Shown here piece after piece: positions 29,632 through 38,116 of a DNA stretch of 45,688 nucleotides. The notes below the pieces were generated by a model that was given only the letters and a program-made list of their open reading frames with translations, made no database searches and had not been told where the DNA came from. The position numbers were made by a program, and so were the translations under genes. Origin of the DNA: a virus; IMG/VR virus record IMGVR_UViG_3300044620_000913, positions 1 to 45,688 of that record, one strand, 5' to 3'. Positions within the stretch are counted from its first letter, which is position 1; each line of letters opens with the position of its first letter.

Positions 29632-29931
29632 CTATTTACGTTTTTTCTTAGATAGATTTCTAATTTTACAAGCGCAATTCGTGTATAGATTACACAAATC
29701 ACAAGTACTATCAGCATCTAGAAATAAATCAGGTCTAAGACAAGCATCTTGAGTCAACTTTTTAAGTTCATCAATGTCTTTATTTAAGTCAATAGGGACT
29801 CTTGTATAAGTAAACTGAAATGCTTTAGCTGCTGTAACTAAGTCATCAAGTTTAGCTCTACGTTTATCTGAGTTATACTTCCTCTTCGAACTTGTCGTGT
29901 TTTCCTCGTTTTCTGAATTCATATGTTCCAT
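29632..29931 (-). CDS. small basic protein with CxxC...CxC motif
   Basis: About 99 residues if started at 29931 (MEHMNSENEE); 29922 (MNSENEE) is an equally possible start, and the longer frame from 30003 is mostly overlap with the upstream gene. The N-terminus is hydrophilic (SSKRKYNSDKRRAKLDD). The C-terminus has CDLCNLYTNCAC (C-x2-C-x5-C-x-C), possibly a zinc or iron-sulfur site, and ends in lysines. It overlaps the end of the 163-residue gene by about 50-60 bases and is the last gene of the three-gene nuclease island. Its only neighbours with a likely role are DNA-related, so nucleic-acid binding is a reasonable guess, no more. Confidence 0.6.
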   Translation of the reverse strand: MEHMNSENEENTTSSKRKYNSDKRRAKLDDLVTAAKAFQFTYTRVPIDLNKDIDELKKLTQDACLRPDLFLDADSTCDLCNLYTNCACKIRNLSKKKRK

Positions 29932-30364
29932 AATCTTCAAAATCATCCTCAAAAAATTCCTCTTCAGAAGAAGTTTTCTCAGAAGGAACACAATAATAAT
30001 CATCTTCTACAGGAAAGCAAGAACCAAAATCGTTAAATTTATCTACGCTGGTAATAATACTTTCAATTGTTTCTGGATTCGTCCAGCAATTCTCATAAAA
30101 TGATTCACCCCTACCAACTGCTTCATAACAAAAATGAATATATTGATTACCCTTTACAGCATAAATCTCTTTATATAAAGATAATGCTAATTTATCACAG
30201 ATATCTTTATAAGTTCCTGCTAGGGTTGGTGACAATCTCTTCAGAATCAACTGCTTAGTTGCTAGTGAAGCCTTTTTTGATGAATCAAAACTTAATGAAT
30301 CAACGAAAATCCAAAAGTTTTGGACTGTTTCTTTACCGTGTTTATTAATGATGTTAGACTGCAT
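29873..30364 (-). CDS. DUF4240-like protein with acidic tail (163 residues)
   Basis: The start (NFWIFVDSL at 16-24) and the segment QYIHFCYEAVGRGESFYEN, followed by TNPETI (~74-100), resemble the FW...D and F-x-x-W/Y...G...Y-E...N/D-P-E pattern of DUF4240 proteins, whose function is unknown. This is remote and based on motif memory only. Residues ~133-146 are a run of Glu/Asp/Phe. The ATG overlaps the end of the PD-(D/E)XK gene by 11 bases, so translation is coupled. It sits in the non-structural island, not with the fibres. Confidence 0.6.
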   Translation of the reverse strand: MQSNIINKHGKETVQNFWIFVDSLSFDSSKKASLATKQLILKRLSPTLAGTYKDICDKLALSLYKEIYAVKGNQYIHFCYEAVGRGESFYENCWTNPETIESIITSVDKFNDFGSCFPVEDDYYCVPSEKTSSEEEFFEDDFEDYGTYEFRKRGKHDKFEEEV

Positions 30365-31076
30365 TTTGTTTACTATCGGTTTTTAGTTTATAATCTTCGA
30401 ATATTTGTTTTACTGATGGTTTTATATATGAAGCCGCAATTTCTTGCCAAAAAGTTTTTCCTTCAAAAGATCTATAATATAGAATCTTCAATCCAGAACA
30501 CTTTTTTCCAGACATGAGTTCATACATATAAGCATACACAGACAATTGTATGGTATAAGTATTAAACTCACATTCCGAAAGGAAATCTAACGGTTCATAA
30601 AAATAGTTATTGTACTTACTACTAAAATTAAAGGCTTTATTTGTCTTAAAATCTAAAATATGAAAAAAATTTCCATTGGTTACTACCATATCAGCAGTAC
30701 CAGCTATTTTATAATCATGGTTATGTAAAATTTTTTCACTTTCAACAATAGATTTATTATTGATAATATAAGACGTTTTACTAATAAATGATTGAGCAAG
30801 CTTTTCGTATCCCTTTTGTACTTTATTATGTTTCAAGAACTCTTCCATAATCAAATGGATCTTAGTTCCTTTCTGTTGAGCAGTTACTGTAAGGTCTTTC
30901 CAACGATTTAAGATCTCATCTTGAGAAACAGCTTCTCTTTGAGCTACTCTTTTACTATGAAGATCACTATCAAAAGGCTTTTTATATGTTGAAATCAATT
31001 TACTTACAGATGTATACTTCTCACCTGTATCAGTATTTGTGTAAATATGACTTTCTTCGTCTAAGACAATAGGCAT
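30354..31076 (-). CDS. PD-(D/E)XK (RecB-like) nuclease
   Basis: 240 residues. The motifs are in the order expected for the RecB-like branch: GTKIHLIMEEF with H74, GTADMVV with D129, HILDFKTNK with D142 and K144 (the D-x-K catalytic core), and QLSVYAYMYE with Q177 and Y181. The length fits single-domain phage and Cas4-like exonucleases, but no four-cysteine iron-sulfur cluster is visible. It probably cuts or resects DNA in phage replication, recombination or host DNA breakdown. It is the first gene of an island surrounded by virion genes and has a sigma70-type promoter instead of the TAAATA motif, suggesting earlier expression. The family assignment is firm from motifs; the exact substrate is not known. 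Confidence 0.85.
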   Translation of the reverse strand: MPIVLDEESHIYTNTDTGEKYTSVSKLISTYKKPFDSDLHSKRVAQREAVSQDEILNRWKDLTVTAQQKGTKIHLIMEEFLKHNKVQKGYEKLAQSFISKTSYIINNKSIVESEKILHNHDYKIAGTADMVVTNGNFFHILDFKTNKAFNFSSKYNNYFYEPLDFLSECEFNTYTIQLSVYAYMYELMSGKKCSGLKILYYRSFEGKTFWQEIAASYIKPSVKQIFEDYKLKTDSKQNAV

Positions 31077-31082
31077 AATACG

Positions 31083-31111
31083 ATAATAAGAAATTTTTTG
31101 TCAAAAGTCAA
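31083..31111 (-). promoter_or_regulatory. sigma70-type promoter for the nuclease island
   Basis: Minus strand: TTGACT (31111-31106), 17-base spacer, TATTAT (31088-31083), then 6 bases and the ATG at 31076. An overlapping TTGACA lies at 31104-31099. With usual spacing, +1 would fall on the A of the ATG. Confidence 0.6.
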
Positions 31112-31117
31112 CGCATT

Positions 31118-32236
31118 TTATCTAGCCTTTCTCAAAGGAGTCAGATATTCTTTCAATTTGTTAAAATATGTGTATGGTTCTGGTGCTTTAACACTTTTAC
31201 AACTGGAGGTATCATCACCACTTGCCTGAGGTGTTATATAATAAGATCCATCTAACATTTTAATAATATTAGTATATGCTGTAGGAGTGACAACTTTATC
31301 ACCTCCAACAAGCGGATATGTTTTAATACTACCTAATGATGTTGACAGATAACCTCCACAATTTCCTACTATTAATCTTTTGTTTGTTAACAATACTAAA
31401 TTAAATTCTTGAGACATCCCAGATTTATAATATTCATCTGGATCAGTTAATGTTAATTGTGAAATTTTACTTCCAACTCCTGTTATTTTAAATGCACCAT
31501 TCAATTTAAATTGATATATATTTTTTAAATCATTTTTAAAACAAACAACTTTTGTTGCTGGATTATCTCCAACAGCACAAAATTGTACATCTTCATGTTT
31601 TATATTAGGTATTAATAAACTTCCAGTAGCAGTTTCATTAGTTCCACTATCAACCCCGTCTTTATAACTACTTTTCATCCAAGCTTGGCGCATAGATCCA
31701 TCTTTCATAGCTAAAATACAATCGCATCTATGTGCTTGATTTTTAGTCATTAAATATTCAGCATCACTTAAAAGTATTTTTCCTTCCACTCTAGTTGCAG
31801 TATTAATTATAACTACGCTACCATCTTTAAATAAAAAAAGTTGTTCTCCAGCAGTTCCATATATACTAGGAGTAAATGTATCAGCAACTTTATTCCAATT
31901 ATCTTTCAAATATGGATATACATAACTTTTACCAGAAATATCAACTGTACCATCTCTAAACATTATGCATTTATTATTATTACCCAAGACAACTCTTAAT
32001 ACATTATCCAAATAATTATAATTTTGCCCATCAATTACAATTTTTTTAATTTTAGTATCATCCTTTAATTGATTTTTAACTTCAGTCAAAATACCATCAC
32101 TAAAATATGCAGAAGAACCATCCATAAACGTATATTGTCTATTTCTGTAGCCACCTTCTCCTTCTACATCAAACAAATTCAATACATCTCGTTTTTCTAC
32201 GATAGGAACATCTCGTAATGTAAATACTCCAAACAT
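31118..32236 (-). CDS. probable beta-propeller tip protein (372 residues)
   Basis: About six or seven evenly spaced strands of the type xxFxDGxxxxx are visible: YTFMDGSSAYF near 35, IMFRDGTVDI near 91, LFKDGSVVI near 135, LAMKDGSM near 175, IIKMLDGSYYI near 327. This suggests a degenerate RCC1-like propeller. The start MFGVFTLRDV resembles MFGLPILRKY of the 517-residue RCC1 protein. It begins 3 bases after the stop of an adaptor gene, in the same frame and with no promoter between them, just as the 517-residue gene follows its own adaptor. Likely the receptor-binding end of a bipartite fibre; this is inferred from arrangement and fold. Confidence 0.7.
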   Translation of the reverse strand: MFGVFTLRDVPIVEKRDVLNLFDVEGEGGYRNRQYTFMDGSSAYFSDGILTEVKNQLKDDTKIKKIVIDGQNYNYLDNVLRVVLGNNNKCIMFRDGTVDISGKSYVYPYLKDNWNKVADTFTPSIYGTAGEQLFLFKDGSVVIINTATRVEGKILLSDAEYLMTKNQAHRCDCILAMKDGSMRQAWMKSSYKDGVDSGTNETATGSLLIPNIKHEDVQFCAVGDNPATKVVCFKNDLKNIYQFKLNGAFKITGVGSKISQLTLTDPDEYYKSGMSQEFNLVLLTNKRLIVGNCGGYLSTSLGSIKTYPLVGGDKVVTPTAYTNIIKMLDGSYYITPQASGDDTSSCKSVKAPEPYTYFNKLKEYLTPLRKAR

Positions 32237-32239
32237 ATT

Positions 32240-33307
32240 TTATTGAACTAAATCTCCTGTAACCCAAAGAGTAGAAGCATCTAGCATACAAACATTAATT
32301 TGTGCATACTTTCTTCTACTAGTAAATTTTTGATCGGTATTTGCTAATGTTGTATCTGTCTCTGTAGTAATAACTTTTACTTGTCTATCACCACCTTGAA
32401 TAATTATACAGTTAAATCCAGTAACTAATCTGGCTTTACTAATCTTAATTTGTATTTTTTCCGTACCTGTACCAGCTTCTTTACTACAAACTAGTACACA
32501 ACCATTATGAATATTAGCATCTAACTCAACTAAATCTAAATCAGAATTAATTACTTTAGCAGAAAAGTTTGTTAATTGTTTACTATTTAAATTAGTATCA
32601 CCTTTAACTGATAATTCTTCACCAGAAATTTCAACTTTACCTTTAGCTGTAAGACCTAATACAACAGTGTCTTGAAGTTCAGTTAAACCAGAAAGTACAT
32701 TTAATGAAGTTGTACTAACGCCATTAGAATCTATAACTAATGGTCCACTCATTGTATCTCCTTCCTTTTTAACGAAACTTCCAGTACCAGCAACAACTCC
32801 ATCAATTAAATTTTTTAATTTACTTTCTAAAGCATTAGTAATATCTTTAACATCACCAAGATTTGTGGCATCATTATCGTCTACAGCATCTTTAAGATTT
32901 TTAATAGCATGAAAATCCATGTCTAAATCTCCAGAAAGTTTAGCATCAGATTTTAATACAAATTCATTTTTATCAAATATTAAACAATAATCATTTACAG
33001 ATGCTGAATTAGCTGCGCCAGTTAATGAATATAAACGAGAAGTTGTATAATTATACAACATATCATATTTCTCAACATAATGAGCATGAGAAATACTAGG
33101 AACAACATGAGTTAAATTTCCCACAACACTACCACCAACTATTCTTTGACCGCCAACAGAACCACCAACATATAATCTTCTAGAATCAGTAGAATATATT
33201 AACTCACCTTCATTATACTCTAAAGATGTACGTTCGCTATCATAGCCTCTCCTAACTTGAATAACGGCATTAACTTTATTTGTATTATCAAAAGGATTGT
33301 TTGGCAT
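32240..33307 (-). CDS. Mtd N-domain-like fibre adaptor (355 residues)
   Basis: Residues ~10-60 (VIQVRRGYDSERTS, EGELIYSTDSRRLYVGG) match the attachment module found in all adaptors here. The middle has LSGDLDMDFHAIKNLKD with DATNLGDV, and KKEGDTMSGPLVI, both tail-fibre phrases. A short helical stretch (ITNALESKLKNLID) lies near 175. The C-terminal ~100 residues (HNGCVLVCSK, VTGFNCIIIQGG, LWVTGDLVQ) match the end of the 324-residue paralogue. Its stop TAA is followed in the same frame by AAT ATG, the start of the propeller gene. It has the only full TATAAATA promoter match in the window. Baseplate-to-tip linker is inferred. Confidence 0.8.
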   Translation of the reverse strand: MPNNPFDNTNKVNAVIQVRRGYDSERTSLEYNEGELIYSTDSRRLYVGGSVGGQRIVGGSVVGNLTHVVPSISHAHYVEKYDMLYNYTTSRLYSLTGAANSASVNDYCLIFDKNEFVLKSDAKLSGDLDMDFHAIKNLKDAVDDNDATNLGDVKDITNALESKLKNLIDGVVAGTGSFVKKEGDTMSGPLVIDSNGVSTTSLNVLSGLTELQDTVVLGLTAKGKVEISGEELSVKGDTNLNSKQLTNFSAKVINSDLDLVELDANIHNGCVLVCSKEAGTGTEKIQIKISKARLVTGFNCIIIQGGDRQVKVITTETDTTLANTDQKFTSRRKYAQINVCMLDASTLWVTGDLVQ

Positions 33308-33312
33308 ATACT

Positions 33313-33320
33313 TATTTATA
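33313..33320 (-). promoter_or_regulatory. perfect T4-type late promoter TATAAATA
   Basis: Full 8-base TATAAATA on the minus strand, 5 bases before the ATG at 33307. Confidence 0.8.
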
Positions 33321-33322
33321 TA

Positions 33323-34876
33323 TTAATCCATAATATAAACACTAGGAACTACAACCTTTTCGGTTCCTACTTTTTGATTGAAATTGTAAAAGCCACCAAC
33401 ATTTTGATTCCAACCAGACATAAATAAATGTCCTTGTTTATCAATAACTTTTTGAGCCATTTCAGAACCATAACCACACAAATCTAAATCTACAGCTAGT
33501 GCTCTATTACCACTAGTAGCAGGAGTATCATTAAAATTTTTAATTACCTTTGTAGGATCTGGTCCAAAATATGGGTGTTTTGTAAAAACTTTAATTATAT
33601 TTTGCCCTTCAAATCCTAATGCATATGTTTGATTATAACCAGCTGAATAAACATTCCCAAAATTAGTACACATCACAAAAGCTCCATTAATAATTGCGTG
33701 ATTACCACCACCATTAACGTTTGTAATAATTTCACCAGTATCAAAACTTATAGTAAGAAGTTGTGGAGAATTTTTATTAACTGAATCATTTGTTCCTAAT
33801 TGACCCCACTGATTATTACCCCACGTATAAACTTTCCTTTCTTTGTTATTAATTGCCATTAAACTACACCCACCACAAGCACCACATATTTTATCTATTC
33901 CAGATAATGTTGAAATCTTAGTAGCTACATTAACTGTATATGTAGTGCCTTGACCTAAACCAAGTTGACCATAATTATTTTTACCTGTTGAATATACTTC
34001 ACCATCTTTAGTTAAAAATATAGTACATTGATGCGAATTTCCTGCAACACCTCCCCAAGGAGTTCCAGCACCCGCTCCAGCAGTAGTTATGAAATTACTA
34101 GTAATAATATCTACAACTCCACTCAAAGGTATGTTATCACTTGTAATAACTTGGCTCCAACCACTATTTAAAGTATAATTAGTAGAACCAGTTCCTAATA
34201 CACCATCAGTATTATAACCAGTAGCGTATACTGTACCATCCTTTTTTAATACAAAAGCTTTACCCTTTTGCTGTGGAGCATTCCCATAAACCATTTTAAC
34301 ATCATCAATATTTAAATAAGTAAAATTAGCTTTGTTACCCGCAACACCAAATCCACCATAATCATTACCTCTACCATATAATTTACCATCCTTTATTGTA
34401 AGTAAATAAGAATTTCCACCATATTGATCTCCAGCACAAGTTATAATATCATAATAATCTACGTTAGAATCAACTAAATTAAAATAATCTGTTCTTGCAC
34501 CAATAATATTTCCCGGATTTCCACCACATCCATATAAGTAACCAGTTTCAGTTAAATATAATGAAGTATTACCATTAGATGTCAATTTTTTGATATTACC
34601 CTTTTCTTCTTTACCAGTAATAGCATCTTTAACTCTTTTAACATTAGATAATCTAGGTTTAGCACTCCCTCCAGAAAATCCTTTAACAAAACCGTCATTT
34701 CCGGAGCTACCCCAAGCTATAATTGATAATCTAGTTTTTGATACACCCATTGTATAGTGATTGCCCGACAATTCTCCTAAAGGATAAGCCATCATTACTG
34801 GACGATCCTTTTCAAACTCTTCTACAGCAGCAACAAATTCTTCACTATATTTTCTTAATATTGGGAGACCAAACAT
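33323..34876 (-). CDS. RCC1-like beta-propeller tip protein (517 residues)
   Basis: Clear RCC1 repeats: DGTVYATGYNTDGVLGTG, DGEVYSTGKNNYGQLGLG, KVYTWGNNQWGQLG, GNVYSAGYNQTYALG. The signature is V-Y-x-x-G-x-N-x-x-G-x-L-G, across about seven blades from residue ~50 on. There is no N-terminal fibre module. The ATG lies 4 bases after the stop of the 324-residue adaptor gene, with no promoter motif, so the two are made from one transcript. The N-terminus (MFGLPILRKY) is shared with the other adaptor-linked propeller. RCC1 propellers are protein- or ligand-binding scaffolds; here the placement suggests a receptor-binding tip. Confidence 0.85.
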   Translation of the reverse strand: MFGLPILRKYSEEFVAAVEEFEKDRPVMMAYPLGELSGNHYTMGVSKTRLSIIAWGSSGNDGFVKGFSGGSAKPRLSNVKRVKDAITGKEEKGNIKKLTSNGNTSLYLTETGYLYGCGGNPGNIIGARTDYFNLVDSNVDYYDIITCAGDQYGGNSYLLTIKDGKLYGRGNDYGGFGVAGNKANFTYLNIDDVKMVYGNAPQQKGKAFVLKKDGTVYATGYNTDGVLGTGSTNYTLNSGWSQVITSDNIPLSGVVDIITSNFITTAGAGAGTPWGGVAGNSHQCTIFLTKDGEVYSTGKNNYGQLGLGQGTTYTVNVATKISTLSGIDKICGACGGCSLMAINNKERKVYTWGNNQWGQLGTNDSVNKNSPQLLTISFDTGEIITNVNGGGNHAIINGAFVMCTNFGNVYSAGYNQTYALGFEGQNIIKVFTKHPYFGPDPTKVIKNFNDTPATSGNRALAVDLDLCGYGSEMAQKVIDKQGHLFMSGWNQNVGGFYNFNQKVGTEKVVVPSVYIMD

Positions 34877-34880
34877 ATTA

Positions 34881-35855
34881 TTAACTTGTTAAATCGCCAG
34901 ATAGTAAATACACAGAATCTTTTACACACACAATATTAGCAATCCCATATTGACTTCTAATAATACTTCTACCATCAACTTGAGAAACTAGAACACTAGT
35001 ATTTTCTGGAATAATATAAACCAGATTAGGTGACATCTGAATAAACATTGCATTAAATCCAACTGAAAGTTTTGGAACCTTTATTTGAACATTGGAATTA
35101 TCAGTACTATAATTACTACAAATTATACAACCATTGTCTTCTTGAGTTAATGTATAATCTTTTACAGAAATATTTTTAATTTTAGGCGAAAATCTTTCTA
35201 TTAAATTATCATTTAATGTTAAATTCTTTTTTAAATCTAATGCTACTGTATCAGAAGTTTGAATGGTTAATTTACCAGTCATTGTATCTCCAGCCTTTTT
35301 AACAAATTTATCATCAAGTCCAGATGTTAAAGTATTAAATTTAGAATTAAATTCTCCTAATTTAGTATCAAAGAATCCTAATGTTACTGGATGTTTTGAA
35401 TTAGTAGGATCTTTTAGATTTATTATGTTCCATTTACCATCCATGTCTATATCACCTTCTATTTTCCCACCACTTTTAGGATAAAAATATAAGGCACTAG
35501 ATTTTACACTAAATAATCCATTTGAATTTATTTCAATAGTATTATTGTCTGGAAGTTGACTCAATCTAGTATAAGAATTAATCCCTACTGGATCTGCTCC
35601 AGTTAAAGCATATAATAAACTATTACTAGTATTAAACCAAAGATCACCTTGAGTTAAATTAGTTAAAGAATTAATATTATCACTAAAAAATGTTTTATTA
35701 CCAACTAAATTTCCACCAGTCGTAACACCATCACCAACATAAACTCTTTTCTTAGTAGTAGAATATACAATTTCACCTTCTTGAACAGAAGTAGCAAGCC
35801 GTTCGGCTTCTGAGCCTCGGCGTAACTTAATTACTGCTTTAATTTGTTCTGCCAT
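34881..35855 (-). CDS. Mtd N-domain-like fibre adaptor (324 residues)
   Basis: Residues 1-50 (VIKLRRGSEAERLA, EGEIVYSTTKKRVYVGDG) are the attachment module. Then come IEGDIDMDGKWNIINLKD with PVTLGFFD, a short helical segment, and VKKAGDTMTGKLTI. The C-terminal domain (DNGCIICSN, SVGFNAMFIQ, VYLLSGDLTS) parallels the 355-residue adaptor. No TAAATA motif precedes it; it follows the 746-residue gene by 6 bases and is probably read from that gene's promoter. The RCC1 tip gene begins 4 bases after its stop. Probable adaptor of a bipartite fibre. Confidence 0.8.
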   Translation of the reverse strand: MAEQIKAVIKLRRGSEAERLATSVQEGEIVYSTTKKRVYVGDGVTTGGNLVGNKTFFSDNINSLTNLTQGDLWFNTSNSLLYALTGADPVGINSYTRLSQLPDNNTIEINSNGLFSVKSSALYFYPKSGGKIEGDIDMDGKWNIINLKDPTNSKHPVTLGFFDTKLGEFNSKFNTLTSGLDDKFVKKAGDTMTGKLTIQTSDTVALDLKKNLTLNDNLIERFSPKIKNISVKDYTLTQEDNGCIICSNYSTDNSNVQIKVPKLSVGFNAMFIQMSPNLVYIIPENTSVLVSQVDGRSIIRSQYGIANIVCVKDSVYLLSGDLTS

Positions 35856-35861
35856 AAATTT

Positions 35862-38102
35862 TTAAGATACGAATACTTCAACAGGAAACATATAGTTTTC
35901 TTGTCTAGCTCCGAATGTAGATGAATTTCCATTAATACCAAAACTAAATATTCTATTGTTTTCAACTAAAAATGTTGTAGCCATATGATTATAATGAGTT
36001 TTATAATCTCCACTATATCCTGAATGCAGAACCATATCTTCCACAGAATTTATTGGCATTTTAATAAATGTTGATGAATAATTATCTGCATAACTTACAT
36101 AATCAGGAATATAATATCCACACATCCAAACATTTTTATTTACATCTATACAACCAAAAGCACTAGAATTACTATATCCACCAGAAGAATATAATTTTTG
36201 TATTCTAACTGTTGCAACTTTACCACCAACTTTATATGGAGTTGTTTGTACTGCTGTAGTTCCATTACCTATCAATCCATAAGAATTACAACCCCAAGTA
36301 TAAATTCTACCATCTTCATCTAATGCCATATAAGAAACATTAGTCGAATATCCAGTTCCAACCATGGAAACTATTTTTTTATTATCTTGTATTGTTGCTT
36401 GGCTGTAATGGTTTTTATTGGTTTTATCACCCAAACCTAAATTACCATTACCATTTATCCCACAAGTATAAATTTTACCATCGTTAGATACACAAGCTCC
36501 TTGATATATATTAGGCCAATTTCCTTTAACAATAAATTTAATATTAGTTATAGGATTATTAGAACTATCTTTACATTGAGTTAATGTAGTTCTTTCAGTA
36601 TTATCATTAACACCTAATTGTCCGTGATAGTTATATCCAGTAGCCCATAATGTACCATCAGTAAATAATACTTTCATGTTACATCTAGCTTCATCATTAG
36701 CAGACATTACTACTTGTTTAACATCTTTTGTTTTAACACTTTCTACTAATGTTGGAGTAGTTATAGCATTCTTATGTCCATGACCACATTCACCAGCAAC
36801 ATTTACACCCCAAGTATATAATTTATTATCAATTGAAATGCCAGCAAAAGAAATACGTCTACTATTATTATCAGCAGCAAAATCTATATCTTTAAATTTT
36901 ATAGATGTATTTATTTTCACAAAACCTGCCGTTTTAAGACCTTTAGGTATACCAACGTAATCAATAGTATAAGCATAACCACAAATCCACAAACTACCAT
37001 CACTCATTAAAGCAATTTTCCAATAATTACTAGCGATAACTTTAGTAATTTTAATATTTCTATTTTCAAACAAAAAATTATCTTCAAACCTTGCTCTTTG
37101 AGGTGGCCAAATATCATTAGCTTTAGGATCAAAATTATTTTCAAAATTATTCCCCCAAACAACTATAGCTGGATCGGATGTAACAATCATCCTTTCATTT
37201 ATACACAAATAATCTTGAACCAAACCTAAAATTATTGGTCTTCTAACAACATCAACAATTTTGTCAGTAGTTTTTAATGTGTTAATTTCAGTTGTTGTAG
37301 TATTAACTACTGGAGTTTCAGGTTTATCTATTTGTACTTTTAATAATTGATTTTGTTGTACTGCACTGACTTGTGTTCCAATAATTTCTAATGCTCTAAC
37401 ATCACTATAAAGTGTATCACCAACTTTAACAGTAATACCATTAGAAGTTGTTATAGATGGATTAGTTATAATAGAAGATATTTTAACTTGAGCATACCGT
37501 ATACATGCTAATAATGCTATATTTTTTGGACGAGTTTCACTTCCACCAGTTAATTGAGTACTAGCTATTATTCCTGTCGATCCATCATTATTAGCCACAT
37601 CAAGTTTTCCTTCTTCATCCCCAGAAGAAGATCCACCAGTATCTACTATATCATGTTTATGACTTTTAAAATCATCTTCTTGGTAACTTCCAAATTCTCT
37701 TCCAGCATCATCTCCACTATTTTCATCTTGCCAAGACCTTATAAATCTACCTCTTAAATCTGGTATTCTAAATTTTGTATTATCTGTATCAGTAGGTCTA
37801 TTAAAAGTAGTTCCTATAGCATCAAATAATGCATTATATAATTCACCTTTAGTTAATAAATCTCCATTACAAACTAACCAACCTTCTGGTGGAGTACTTC
37901 TAGCAAAAAAAGCTATTTGTCCTACTGGAATATCTGATGGATTATTTTCTACTACAGAATTATATATATATGATGATAAAACTGATACTTGAACCCTCAA
38001 TGTACTAGAATCTTGTACTATTAATGTACTAGCACTACCCTTCAATGGTACTGAAGGAGCATTCAACAAAGGAATCTGATCTATTTTTACATCATCTGAC
38101 AT
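35862..38102 (-). CDS. tail-collar plus RCC1 propeller fibre protein (746 residues)
   Basis: The N-terminal ~50 residues (PLKGSASTLIVQDSSTLRV) are a head shared with the next paralogue. Residues ~58-200 form a phage tail-collar domain: PVGQIAFFARSTPPEGWLVC, then FRIPDLRGRFIR, then SHKHDIV near 147 (an H-x-H motif, which binds metal in T4 fibres) and TRPKNIALLACIRY near 195. Residues ~310-746 are RCC1 repeats (LYTWGVNVAGECGHG, LWATGYNYHGQLGV, IYTCGINGNGNLGLG, IYTWGCNSYGLIGNG). Collar domains normally anchor short or long fibres, so here one polypeptide joins an anchor with a propeller that may contact the host. It has its own late-promoter motif. Confidence 0.88.
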   Translation of the reverse strand: MSDDVKIDQIPLLNAPSVPLKGSASTLIVQDSSTLRVQVSVLSSYIYNSVVENNPSDIPVGQIAFFARSTPPEGWLVCNGDLLTKGELYNALFDAIGTTFNRPTDTDNTKFRIPDLRGRFIRSWQDENSGDDAGREFGSYQEDDFKSHKHDIVDTGGSSSGDEEGKLDVANNDGSTGIIASTQLTGGSETRPKNIALLACIRYAQVKISSIITNPSITTSNGITVKVGDTLYSDVRALEIIGTQVSAVQQNQLLKVQIDKPETPVVNTTTTEINTLKTTDKIVDVVRRPIILGLVQDYLCINERMIVTSDPAIVVWGNNFENNFDPKANDIWPPQRARFEDNFLFENRNIKITKVIASNYWKIALMSDGSLWICGYAYTIDYVGIPKGLKTAGFVKINTSIKFKDIDFAADNNSRRISFAGISIDNKLYTWGVNVAGECGHGHKNAITTPTLVESVKTKDVKQVVMSANDEARCNMKVLFTDGTLWATGYNYHGQLGVNDNTERTTLTQCKDSSNNPITNIKFIVKGNWPNIYQGACVSNDGKIYTCGINGNGNLGLGDKTNKNHYSQATIQDNKKIVSMVGTGYSTNVSYMALDEDGRIYTWGCNSYGLIGNGTTAVQTTPYKVGGKVATVRIQKLYSSGGYSNSSAFGCIDVNKNVWMCGYYIPDYVSYADNYSSTFIKMPINSVEDMVLHSGYSGDYKTHYNHMATTFLVENNRIFSFGINGNSSTFGARQENYMFPVEVFVS

Positions 38103-38107
38103 ATTTG

Positions 38108-38113
38108 TATTTA
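38108..38113 (-). promoter_or_regulatory. T4-like late promoter core TAAATA
   Basis: TTAAATAC on the minus strand, 5 bases, then ATG at 38102. Confidence 0.6.
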
Positions 38114-38116
38114 ATA

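Noticed and set aside
29932-30003. Long start for the Cys-motif protein
   Set aside because: The extra residues (MIIIVFLLRKLLL...) are read from the acidic Glu/Asp/Phe tail of the overlapping gene in another frame; a start at 29931 or 29922 is more sensible.
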